Shown: positions 1 through 5,946, counted from the first letter of the stretch. The stretch is DNA of 6,252 nucleotides from Aurantimonadaceae bacterium (GCA_003232595.1 QIIJ01000562.1:1-6252); one strand, 5' to 3'. Program-made: numbers and translations. The notes: a model not told the origin generated them from the sequence alone.

Positions 1-83
1 TTTTTGCGAAACGCACTTTTCAGGGCCGTTGCATCGACGCTCTGTGAAACACCAAGGATTTCGTAATAGTCAATTTTTGTCAT
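1..83 (-). CDS. dnaJ: DnaJ co-chaperone, N-terminal fragment (gene continues past the left edge)
   Basis: DnaJ (Hsp40) delivers unfolded substrates to DnaK and stimulates its ATPase through the J-domain. Only the first 27 codons are in the window, starting at an ATG at 83 on the minus strand. They read MTKIDYYEILGVS and then a helix with the pattern A-LK-AFRK, which is the classic start of a J-domain (helix I YYEILGV, helix II LKSAFRK). The diagnostic HPD loop, the G/F region and the zinc-binding CXXCXGXG repeats would lie outside the window. The gene is 18 bp downstream of the second methyltransferase and on the same strand as dnaK, as expected for a dnaK-dnaJ operon. No good Shine-Dalgarno sequence sits before the ATG; the nearest GAGG is about 16 nt away, so translational coupling to the gene before it is plausible. 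DnaJ itself is preferred over other J-proteins because of the operon context. Confidence 0.9.
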   Translation of the reverse strand, partial: MTKIDYYEILGVSQSVDATALKSAFRK

Positions 84-101
84 CGAAATTATCTGTTTGC
101 C

Positions 102-953
102 TCAGCTTTTGTCCAGAACGAAAACCGTATCCACCGGATCATCGTTTTTTATCGAATACCCCATACCGGTCAACAGGGTTTTAAGCGAATCTTCCCTGTC
201 GTGAACCGTTTCTGCCAGAACAACGCGCGGCAGGAGAGTAATTTCAGCATTCTTCATATAGGGTTCCAGCGCTGTAATTTCATGCCCCTCAATGTCAATC
301 TTCATGAAATCAATTCTGGGAAACCCGGAAGTTGCCACAATATTTGCCAGTGTGTCTGCCGGAACGTCGACACAATTGTTGCCTGCCGCCTTTCCAGATA
401 TAATATTCGCCTGCCCAAGATTGCGTACATCAATATCAAGATGCACATGGCCTTTTTGATCAGAGACCGCCACACCACATGCCTGATAATCACGAATACC
501 CGAGGCATCAAGATTAAACTGCAGTCGTTCTAGCATCACAGGATTGGCTTCAATTGCCAATATATGCGCTTTTGCTCCCATTTGAATTGCAGCCAAATGG
601 GCCAGAATGGAATAACATCCTGAATTTGCGCCAATATCGAGGAAGTAAAATAACCTGTCTGGGCAGTCGTTTATTGCGGGTTCCATAAAATTCCGGCCGG
701 CATTTCCGGAAAAATCCAGACCCAAAAAACAATATTTGTCCGTATGATTTTGAGCGGGATAAAGGCGCGTCCTGAACCCGTCCCAGGGCTCAACATCCAC
801 AGGTTCTGTAAATCCCAACAGCGATAATTTGCGGAAAACCGAACTTGCCACAGCGCTTTGCGGGCGAATTTTACCGGCCATACGGCGCAGGCCGTTTCGC
901 CATGGCCCAAGTTTGCGGGCGCCAAACGGCATGGCCTGCTCCGTCGAAGTCAT
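102..953 (-). CDS. FkbM-family SAM-dependent methyltransferase (second of a tandem pair)
   Basis: This 283-aa protein is predicted to transfer a methyl group from S-adenosylmethionine, probably to a hydroxyl oxygen, as in the family founder FkbM; the substrate is unknown. The Rossmann-fold motif I is FLDIGANSGCYS (about residues 104-115), followed by the acidic ribose-binding strand ILAIEANP (131-138). The FkbM hallmark MKIDIEGHE is at 217-225. No signal peptide or membrane segment is visible, so it should be cytoplasmic. The start chosen is the ATG at 953, which overlaps the stop of the preceding gene as ATGA and has GGAG 6 nt upstream (960-963). An in-frame TTG at 968 would add five residues but has no such support. 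The protein resembles its upstream neighbour along its length, including an FRKLSLLG segment and an RLYP segment before the SAM domain, so the two are probably duplicates. dnaJ follows after 18 bp. Confidence 0.85.
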   Translation of the reverse strand: MTSTEQAMPFGARKLGPWRNGLRRMAGKIRPQSAVASSVFRKLSLLGFTEPVDVEPWDGFRTRLYPAQNHTDKYCFLGLDFSGNAGRNFMEPAINDCPDRLFYFLDIGANSGCYSILAHLAAIQMGAKAHILAIEANPVMLERLQFNLDASGIRDYQACGVAVSDQKGHVHLDIDVRNLGQANIISGKAAGNNCVDVPADTLANIVATSGFPRIDFMKIDIEGHEITALEPYMKNAEITLLPRVVLAETVHDREDSLKTLLTGMGYSIKNDDPVDTVFVLDKS

Positions 954-1825
954 ATGTCGCTCCGGCAAAGTATTGCGTTGATCCCGGTCCGTTGCGCAAG
1001 GTTATAACCGTTTTTCAGCGCCAGTTCGACAATCGGAGAATTTTCTGTCTTGCCGATTTCGACGATCAGCAAACGGGGAAACAAGTGTTCTGATGCCTGT
1101 TGAAAAAATGCTGCAAGTGCAACCAGATCGTAGCCCTCAATATCCACTTTCATGGCATCAATCTGCGGAAGTTTCTGTCTGGCAACAACACTTGCAAGAG
1201 TTTCAAGTGTCACATCTACACCGTCGATTACTGTTGTATCCGATGGGTCTGCAAGACCGACAGCGCCCCGGTTGTTTTCGCCACCTGCAAGAATTCCGTG
1301 ACCGGACTCGCCCGAAATGGCTACAGGTTCGATTGTCATTCGGGTGCCGCTTGCGGTGGCGTTGAATTCAAGCCGTGCGCGGTTTTCAGGGTCAGGCTCC
1401 ACCGCAACAATGTGAAGCTTTCTGCCAAGTCTGTTGGCGGTTTCGTTCAGGAAAAGGGAATACAGCCCGACATTTGCACCAACATCGAAAAACACAAATG
1501 GTTTTTTAGTGCCTGTCGAGAGCGCATCATCAAGTGCTGCTCTTTCCATGGCATCCCAGGTCTGAACGCCGGCATAGGCGCGTTTTTCGCATCTGTTGGA
1601 GCGTGGATAGAGCCTTGCGGATACGCCGTCGGACACCCTTATGTCATGCGGTCCCGCAATACCTCTTTTGTGGCCGATCAGGCTCAGACGGCGGAAAGTA
1701 GACGCCCCCCACATACCAGGTTTTGATGCTGGCATTCGGCCCGCCAGTCGACGAATAAACTCTCTTGCGGGAGACAGTGCATAGGCACCAAATTCGCTTT
1801 TGAAATCTGAGTCCGTCTTGTGCAT
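950..1825 (-). CDS. FkbM-family SAM-dependent methyltransferase (first of a tandem pair)
   Basis: This is a 291-aa predicted cytoplasmic methyltransferase of the FkbM type. Motif I is FFDVGANVGLYS (residues 112-123), the post-I acidic strand is VAVEPDP (140-146), and the family signature MKVDIEGYD is at 225-233. An N-terminal region of roughly 100 residues precedes the SAM domain and is shared with the downstream paralogue (IRRLAGRM, FRRLSLIG and RLYP segments). That shared N-terminus supports the ATG at 1825, although no clear Shine-Dalgarno sequence precedes it. The gene lies 93 bp after dnaK on the same strand, with a stem-loop in the gap, and its TGA overlaps the ATG of the next gene. FkbM enzymes usually methylate sugars, polyketides or other small molecules. 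Despite the similar domain nickname (Methyltransf_21), this family is not the METTL21 group that methylates eukaryotic Hsp70. The substrate is unknown. Confidence 0.85.
   Translation of the reverse strand: MHKTDSDFKSEFGAYALSPAREFIRRLAGRMPASKPGMWGASTFRRLSLIGHKRGIAGPHDIRVSDGVSARLYPRSNRCEKRAYAGVQTWDAMERAALDDALSTGTKKPFVFFDVGANVGLYSLFLNETANRLGRKLHIVAVEPDPENRARLEFNATASGTRMTIEPVAISGESGHGILAGGENNRGAVGLADPSDTTVIDGVDVTLETLASVVARQKLPQIDAMKVDIEGYDLVALAAFFQQASEHLFPRLLIVEIGKTENSPIVELALKNGYNLAQRTGINAILCRSDI
960..963 (-). promoter_or_regulatory. Ribosome binding site of the second methyltransferase
   Basis: On the minus strand GGAG lies 6 nt before the ATG at 953. It sits inside the last codons of the first methyltransferase. 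With the ATGA overlap at 953-950 it fixes the start of the second gene at 953 rather than at the TTG at 968, and implies termination-reinitiation coupling of the pair. Confidence 0.75.
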
Positions 1826-1852
1826 GGCAACTATCGATACCGAAACCGGGGC

Positions 1853-1893
1853 TAATAAACAGCTTCCCCGGAATTCAGCAGGAACCCGGGGAA
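1853..1893 (-). terminator. Stem-loop after dnaK, possible leaky terminator or attenuator
   Basis: A perfect 8-bp inverted repeat TTCCCCGG / CCGGGGAA (1864-1871 and 1886-1893) lies 25 nt after the dnaK stop. It can extend inward by TTC/GAA (1874-1876 with 1882-1884), leaving a 5-nt loop. On the minus strand the stem is followed by GCTGTTTATTA, a broken T-rich tract rather than a strong U-run. This fits an inefficient intrinsic terminator or an mRNA-stabilising 3' hairpin, which would lower expression of the methyltransferases and dnaJ relative to dnaK. The stem is seen directly; the function is inferred. Confidence 0.55.
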
Positions 1894-1918
1894 ATATTTA
1901 CTATGCGGCAATGGAAAA

Positions 1919-3841
1919 TCAGGCGGATTTCTTTTCATCATCGTCGTCGATTTCTTCAAAATCAGCGTCAACAACATCATCGTCCGTGGCGGAATCCGCT
2001 GCTGCATCGGCCGCAGCCGCTGCCTCTTCCTCAGACTGTTGGGCCTCGTAGATCGCCTGACCCATTTTCATAGAAGCCTCAGCAAGAACCTGCGCCTTGG
2101 CGGTGATTTCATCTGCTTCATCACCTTCAAGTACAGTTTTCAATTCGGTAATGGCTTCTTCGATTGCTGTCTTGTCTTCGTCGGAAACCTTGTCACCATG
2201 TTCGGAAAGAGATTTTTCCGTTGAGTGGATCATTGCTTCAGCCTGATTTTTGGCTTCCACGGCTTCGCGACGGGCCTTGTCCTCTTCGGCATGACTTTCG
2301 GCATCCTGAACCATCTGTTCGATATCATCATCCGAAAGGCCACCTGAGGCCTGGATGCGGATCTCGTGGGTTTTGCCGGTTCCCTTGTCCTTTGCTGAGA
2401 CATTGACAATACCGTTGGCGTCGATGTCGAATGTAACCTCAATTTGCGGCATACCACGCGGGGCGGGTGGAATGCCCACCAGATCAAACTGACCAAGCAG
2501 TTTGTTGTCGGCCGTCATTTCGCGTTCGCCCTGGGCCACCCGAATTGTTACCGCACTCTGGTTGTCGTCAGCCGTCGAGAATGTCTGGCTCTTTTTGGTC
2601 GGGATCGTCGTATTGCGATCAATCAACCTTGTAAATACACCACCAAGGGTTTCGATACCGAGCGACAACGGGGTCACATCAAGCAACAACACGTCAGTCA
2701 CGTCGCCCTGCAGCACGCCGGCCTGAATCGCAGCACCCATGGCCACGACCTCATCCGGATTTACACCCTTGTGCGGTTCCTTGCCGAAGAAATCTTTCAC
2801 GGTTTCCTGAATTTTCGGCATGCGGGTCATGCCGCCAACCAGTACAACTTCGTCGATTTCACCGGCTTTAAGCCCGGCATCCTTGAGCGCTGCAGCGCAT
2901 GGTGCAACTGTGCGCTTGACCAGGTCTGCCACCAGCGATTCAAACTTGGCGCGGGTAAGCTTCATGGTCAGATGTTTCGGACCGGAGGCATCTGCTGTAA
3001 TAAACGGCAGGTTAATCTCGGTCTGGGCACCTGAAGACAATTCAATCTTGGCCTTTTCTGCACCTTCCTTGAGGCGCTGCAGGGCAAGTTTGTCGTTTTT
3101 CAGATCAATGCCGTTTTCTTTCTTGAACTCGGCTGCAAGATATTCAACCAGTACAAGGTCGAAGTCCTCACCACCAAGGAACGTGTCGCCATTGGTGGAT
3201 TTTACCTCAAACACACCATCGCCTATTTCCAGAATGGATATATCGAAGGTGCCGCCACCAAGGTCATAGACCGCGATGGTTTTGCCATCTTTTTTGTCCA
3301 TACCGTAGGAAAGGGCTGCAGCGGTGGGCTCATTGATAATACGCAGAACCTCAAGACCGGCTATTTTACCGGCATCCTTGGTTGCCTGACGCTGGGCATC
3401 ATTGAAGTAGGCCGGAACTGTAATCACCGCCTGCTCAACTGTCTCGCCAAGATAGGCTTCTGCAGTTTCCTTCATTTTCTGCAATATCATTGCAGAAATC
3501 TGGGAGGGTGAATATTTCTCGCCATTAGCCTCAACCCAGGCATCGCCATTGTCGCCTTCGACAATATTAAACGGCACCATTTTCTGGTCTTTCTTGACCA
3601 GCTTGTCCTTGAAGCGACGACCGATAAGGCGTTTTACTGCAAAGAGGGTGTTTTCAGGGTTGGTAACAGCCTGACGTTTTGCCGGCTGTCCGACAAGACG
3701 CTCGCCATCTTCTGTAAATGCCACCATTGAAGGTGTGGTGCGTGCGCCTTCAGCGTTTTCGATTACTTTTGGATTTTTGCCATCCATAACCGCGACACAG
3801 GAATTGGTTGTTCCAAGGTCGATACCTATTACTTTTGCCAT
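1919..3841 (-). CDS. dnaK: Molecular chaperone DnaK (Hsp70)
   Basis: DnaK is the cytoplasmic ATP-dependent Hsp70 that binds exposed hydrophobic peptides and works with DnaJ and GrpE. The 640-aa length is normal for the family. Visible landmarks in order are the phosphate-1 motif GIDLGTTNS (6-14), VPAYFNDAQRQATKDAG (142-158), the phosphate-2 motif DLGGGTFD (193-200, with T198 at the autophosphorylation position), the adenosine motif VLVGGMTRMP (333-342), and the interdomain linker DVLLLDVTPLSLG (383-395). The beta-sandwich substrate domain and helical lid follow. The tail is an Ala-rich, then acidic disordered segment (about 603-640) with the conserved VVDADFEE, ending EIDDDDEKKSA. The start at 3841 has GGAG 8 nt upstream. 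The gene heads a minus-strand operon with two methyltransferases and dnaJ, and is preceded by an RpoH-type promoter. Sequence features match rhizobial-type alphaproteobacterial DnaK closely. Confidence 0.99.
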   Translation of the reverse strand: MAKVIGIDLGTTNSCVAVMDGKNPKVIENAEGARTTPSMVAFTEDGERLVGQPAKRQAVTNPENTLFAVKRLIGRRFKDKLVKKDQKMVPFNIVEGDNGDAWVEANGEKYSPSQISAMILQKMKETAEAYLGETVEQAVITVPAYFNDAQRQATKDAGKIAGLEVLRIINEPTAAALSYGMDKKDGKTIAVYDLGGGTFDISILEIGDGVFEVKSTNGDTFLGGEDFDLVLVEYLAAEFKKENGIDLKNDKLALQRLKEGAEKAKIELSSGAQTEINLPFITADASGPKHLTMKLTRAKFESLVADLVKRTVAPCAAALKDAGLKAGEIDEVVLVGGMTRMPKIQETVKDFFGKEPHKGVNPDEVVAMGAAIQAGVLQGDVTDVLLLDVTPLSLGIETLGGVFTRLIDRNTTIPTKKSQTFSTADDNQSAVTIRVAQGEREMTADNKLLGQFDLVGIPPAPRGMPQIEVTFDIDANGIVNVSAKDKGTGKTHEIRIQASGGLSDDDIEQMVQDAESHAEEDKARREAVEAKNQAEAMIHSTEKSLSEHGDKVSDEDKTAIEEAITELKTVLEGDEADEITAKAQVLAEASMKMGQAIYEAQQSEEEAAAAADAAADSATDDDVVDADFEEIDDDDEKKSA

Positions 3842-3849
3842 TTTTGTCT

Positions 3850-3853
3850 CTCC
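3850..3853 (-). promoter_or_regulatory. Ribosome binding site of dnaK
   Basis: On the minus strand GGAG, within GGAGAG, lies 8 nt before the ATG at 3841. It confirms the start. Three of its bases can be paired in a local hairpin (see 3851-3873). Confidence 0.8.
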
Positions 3854-3873
3854 AGGTCAGCAAGCCAGCCGGA
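3851..3873 (-). promoter_or_regulatory. Candidate hairpin masking the dnaK Shine-Dalgarno sequence
   Basis: In the dnaK leader RNA, UCCGG (3873-3869) can pair with CC-U-GGA (3856-3851). This gives five base pairs with one bulged U at 3854 and a 12-nt loop. The GGA of the ribosome binding site lies in the helix. A short bulged helix over a Shine-Dalgarno sequence is the general design of heat-opened RNA elements, but it is weak and may be chance. An alternative pairing uses the same region: AGCCAGC (3958-3952) with GCUGGCU (3869-3863). No experimental or comparative support is available here. Confidence 0.25.
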
Positions 3874-3918
3874 CCCATCCGTATTACCGGAATATAGCAT
3901 CCCGGGCACCGAAATTTA

Positions 3919-3936
3919 TGCGTTGAATTTGACGCA
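3919..3936. repeat. 18-bp imperfect dyad in the dnaK-alkB control region
   Basis: The segment TGCGTTGAATTTGACGCA has matching 5-bp arms (TGCGT / ACGCA) and a palindromic AATT centre, so 14 of 18 positions are symmetric. It could be a protein-binding operator or, as RNA, a small hairpin in the dnaK leader. It lies about 78 bp before the dnaK start and downstream of the predicted transcription start. It does not resemble the CIRCE element (TTAGCACTC-N9-GAGTGCTAA). Confidence 0.35.
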
Positions 3937-4003
3937 AAAACCGGCGCCCCCGCTGGCTCCCAATTTTCAAGTTTACTAGTCAGTTTCGTTCAGGCACGTT
4001 GAT

Positions 4004-4017
4004 TTGCCACAAGGCAA
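4004..4017 (-). promoter_or_regulatory. Small perfect hairpin near the 5' end of the dnaK leader
   Basis: TTGCC-ACAA-GGCAA forms a perfect 5-bp stem with a 4-nt loop. It lies about 13 nt inside the predicted dnaK transcript. A 5'-terminal hairpin like this can protect an mRNA from decay; that role is inferred. Confidence 0.35.
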
Positions 4018-4036
4018 CCTTCATGCGTTGACCGCT

Positions 4037-4065
4037 ATATAAGATCAGGGCAGCGCTGGCGCAAG
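4037..4065 (-). promoter_or_regulatory. RpoH (sigma-32)-type heat-shock promoter of dnaK
   Basis: On the minus strand the -35 element CTTG (4065-4062) is separated by 18 bp from CTTATAT (4043-4037). This matches the alphaproteobacterial RpoH pattern CTTG-N17/18-CYTATNT as I know it. Transcription would start near 4030, giving a leader of about 190 nt before the dnaK ATG. A weak housekeeping-type reading of the same bases (TTGCGC, 17 bp, TATATA) overlaps it. An 8-bp palindrome CAGCGCTG (4051-4058) lies in the spacer. Confidence 0.7.
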
Positions 4066-4129
4066 ACTTTGATTGCGGTTAAAGTGATCTAAAAAAACAA
4101 ACAAAGATTCAGTTTTGGGCGGAATTCTG

Positions 4130-4744
4130 ATGGTTTCACTGCTGGACGGGGTTCGTCTTGTTCCAAAGTTTTTTGATGATAATGAACAGGCTGCATTACT
4201 TGCAACAATTCGGGCCATTGTCAAAAAGGCCCCCTTGTTTGTACCGCGCATGCCAAAAACCGGCAAACCGATGTCTGTGCGGATGTCAAATTGCGGGCGA
4301 CTTGGCTGGGTTACCGACAAGGAGGGCGGCTATCGCTATCAGAAAACCCACCCCACTACCGGCAAACCCTGGCCGAAAATACCTGAAAAACTTCTCACTG
4401 CCTGGCAGCAGCTGGCTGATTATTCGGCACCGCCGGAGGCCTGTTTGATCAATTATTATAGTGCTGATGCTAAAATGGGGATGCATCAGGACCGGGATGA
4501 AAATAATTTTGACGCACCAATTGTCTCGGTTTCCCTCGGCGATGATTGTCTGTTTCGAATCGGCAGCGACAAAAAATCAGGCCCGACAAATTCGTTTCGT
4601 CTGGAAAGCGGCGATGTGATTTTACTGGAAGGCCCGGCCCGAATGGCTTTTCACGGCGTTGACAGGATTTATCCCGGCACCTCCACTTTGCTAAAAAGTG
4701 ACGGTCGCATTAATTTGACCTTGCGACGGGTAAACATGCCTTAA
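4130..4744 (+). CDS. alkB: AlkB, 2-oxoglutarate/Fe(II)-dependent DNA repair dioxygenase
   Basis: AlkB removes methyl groups from 1-methyladenine and 3-methylcytosine in DNA and RNA by oxidation, using Fe(II), oxygen and 2-oxoglutarate, and releases formaldehyde. The 204-aa protein carries the iron ligands H119 and D121 (MHQDRDE) and H175 (AFHGVDRI). The 2-oxoglutarate/structural arginines are R193 and R199 in RINLTLRR. The spacing H119-H175 equals that of E. coli AlkB H131-H187. The substrate-lid region MSVRMSNCGRLGW (48-60) and the segments GKPWPKIP and ACLINYY are also typical. The ATG at 4130 was chosen; it has GGCGGA about 6 nt upstream. An in-frame TTG at 4115 would add five residues. 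The gene is divergent from dnaK. No ada-like gene is in the window, so induction cannot be inferred. No convincing plus-strand promoter was found. Confidence 0.95.
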   Translation: MVSLLDGVRLVPKFFDDNEQAALLATIRAIVKKAPLFVPRMPKTGKPMSVRMSNCGRLGWVTDKEGGYRYQKTHPTTGKPWPKIPEKLLTAWQQLADYSAPPEACLINYYSADAKMGMHQDRDENNFDAPIVSVSLGDDCLFRIGSDKKSGPTNSFRLESGDVILLEGPARMAFHGVDRIYPGTSTLLKSDGRINLTLRRVNMP

Positions 4745-4782
4745 AATAAACGACAATGCTGCTATAAATCGAAACGGAAAAA

Positions 4783-4787
4783 GGGAG
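4783..4787 (+). promoter_or_regulatory. Ribosome binding site of the sugar dehydrogenase
   Basis: GGGAG lies 7 nt before the ATG at 4795 and supports that start. The 50-bp gap after alkB also holds a weak promoter-like pair, CTTAAA (4740-4745) and TATAAA (4763-4768) 17 bp apart, too poor to call. Cotranscription with alkB is therefore possible but unproven. Confidence 0.7.
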
Positions 4788-4794
4788 TGCATTC

Positions 4795-5934
4795 ATGACA
4801 ATATCGTTTCGGCAGATAAAAATATTGCTGGTTCTGATTGTAACGGCAACAGGATTTTCATCATTTGCTTCAGCTCAACAGGTGGTCAGTAGTGAAGCTG
4901 CCCGATTTAAAGTCGAGACAATTGTATCGGGCCTGAAATTTCCCTGGGGCCTGGCATTCCTGCCGGACGGGGCACTGTTGATCACCGAGCGGTCGGGAGC
5001 CTTGCGCCTGTTTCAGGATGGCAAACTGTCAAAACCGGTTTCCGGCCTGCCAAAGATTGCAGTGCGCGGTCAGGGTGGGTTGCTGGATGTGGCGCTTGAC
5101 CCGGATTTTAAATCCACTTCAAAGATATTTATTACATTTGTACAATCCGGTCGAGGCGGTATTGGAACTGCTGTTGCCTCTGGCCGTCTGATGCGCAAGG
5201 GCAATCCCAGACTGGAAAATGTCAAGGTAATTTTTACCATGGAGCGCAAGAGCCGCGGTGGTCGGCATTTTGGCTCACGAATTGCCTTTGCAGCTGACAA
5301 AACACTTTACTTTACAATTGGAGATCGTGGTGAAATGGACCGCGCGCAAGATCCCAAAGATCACGCCGGATCGCTCTTGCGCATCAATCGTGATGGCTCC
5401 ATCCCGGCCAACAATCCGTTTGCCGATGGTAAAAAGGGTTTGCCTGAGATCTGGGCGATTGGTCTGCGAAATATACAAGGGGCCACAATTCATCCAGAAA
5501 CAGGCCTGTTGTGGACTGTAGAACACGGCGCGCGCGGTGGTGACGAGATCAATCGCCCGGAGGCCGGTAAAAATTATGGCTGGCCGGTGATTTCCTATGG
5601 TGTTCATTATTCAGGAGCTAAAATAGGTGTTGGCACTTCAGCTCCGGGAATGGAGCAGCCGATTTATTACTGGGACCCCTCAATTGCACCTTCAGGTCTG
5701 GCTTTTTATACCGGTAATCTTTTTAAGAAATGGAAAGGCAACCTTTTTGTCGGCGCCCTGAAAGACCAGATGCTGGTAAGACTGGTGATGAAGGGCAATA
5801 AAATTGTACGGGAAGAACGCCTGTTGCAGGGGCGCTATGGGCGAATTCGCGATGTGCGCAGCGGCCCGGATGGTGCTTTGTGGCTTTTGACGGATGATGG
5901 TGAGGGACGGGTATTGCGCCTGACACCAGCATAA
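4795..5934 (+). CDS. PQQ-dependent aldose sugar dehydrogenase, exported (Asd/YliI type)
   Basis: This soluble beta-propeller enzyme oxidises aldose sugars at C1 to lactones using pyrroloquinoline quinone (PQQ), probably in the periplasm. The 379-aa length is close to E. coli YliI. A signal peptide is clear: a basic start, hydrophobic core ILLVLIVTATGFSSF, and a cleavage site after ASA (residue 27). GSDH-family motifs follow: FPWGLAFLPDG (49-59), GQGGLLDVALDPDF (92-105), HFGSRIAF (158-165, H158 at the catalytic-base position), LRNIQG (224-229, arginine-asparagine pair contacting PQQ), HGARGGDEIN (244-253), ALKDQ (321-325, lysine contacting PQQ) and RIRDVRSGPDGALW (350-363). Assignments of catalytic residues are by analogy with Acinetobacter soluble glucose dehydrogenase. 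No PQQ biosynthesis gene is in the window, so the cofactor may be made elsewhere or taken up. The gene follows alkB by 50 bp and converges with the next gene. Confidence 0.92.
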   Translation: MTISFRQIKILLVLIVTATGFSSFASAQQVVSSEAARFKVETIVSGLKFPWGLAFLPDGALLITERSGALRLFQDGKLSKPVSGLPKIAVRGQGGLLDVALDPDFKSTSKIFITFVQSGRGGIGTAVASGRLMRKGNPRLENVKVIFTMERKSRGGRHFGSRIAFAADKTLYFTIGDRGEMDRAQDPKDHAGSLLRINRDGSIPANNPFADGKKGLPEIWAIGLRNIQGATIHPETGLLWTVEHGARGGDEINRPEAGKNYGWPVISYGVHYSGAKIGVGTSAPGMEQPIYYWDPSIAPSGLAFYTGNLFKKWKGNLFVGALKDQMLVRLVMKGNKIVREERLLQGRYGRIRDVRSGPDGALWLLTDDGEGRVLRLTPA

Positions 5935-5946
5935 CACAAGGCACCC

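Larger units (their letters stand above)
3918..4031 (+). repeat. Repeated CGTTGA words, two as ATGCGTTGA, between dnaK and alkB
   Basis: ATGCGTTGA occurs at 3918-3926 and again at 4023-4031. A third shorter copy, ACGTTGA, is at 3996-4002 and is followed by TTTG, as is a similar run after the first copy. All have the same orientation. The first overlaps the 18-bp dyad and the last lies at the predicted dnaK transcription start. They may be binding sites for one regulator, but short words can recur by chance. Confidence 0.25.

Noticed and set aside
201..533. Open frames on the plus strand opposite the methyltransferases, including 1100-1726
   Set aside because: They are antisense to clear methyltransferase genes with intact motifs, have no recognisable domains, and have cysteine-rich, low-plausibility composition.
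102..1825. Idea that the methyltransferases are Hsp70 lysine methyltransferases like eukaryotic METTL21A
   Set aside because: The K-DIEG signature places them in the FkbM family, which is distinct from METTL21 despite the similar Pfam nickname. Chaperone methylation remains only a speculative option.
2444..3269. Long plus-strand open frames opposite dnaK (2444-3034 and 2820-3269)
   Set aside because: Frames antisense to dnaK are commonly open because of its codon use. Their products are serine- or arginine-rich shadows with no family features.
3842..4129. CIRCE element (HrcA operator) upstream of dnaK
   Set aside because: No TTAGCACTC-N9-GAGTGCTAA or near match is present; the dyad at 3919-3936 is a different sequence.
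4115..4129. TTG start of alkB at 4115
   Set aside because: The ATG at 4130 has a reasonable ribosome binding site and gives a length closer to the family; the TTG lacks upstream support.
4740..4768. Promoter for the sugar dehydrogenase (CTTAAA, 17 bp, TATAAA)
   Set aside because: The -35 matches only about half the consensus and the region is AT-rich, so it is noted only within the ribosome binding site entry.
5908..5946. Possible bidirectional terminator from GGGT/GCCT pairing with AGGC/ACCC
   Set aside because: The stem needs a large bulge and a mismatch, and has no T-run on either side.
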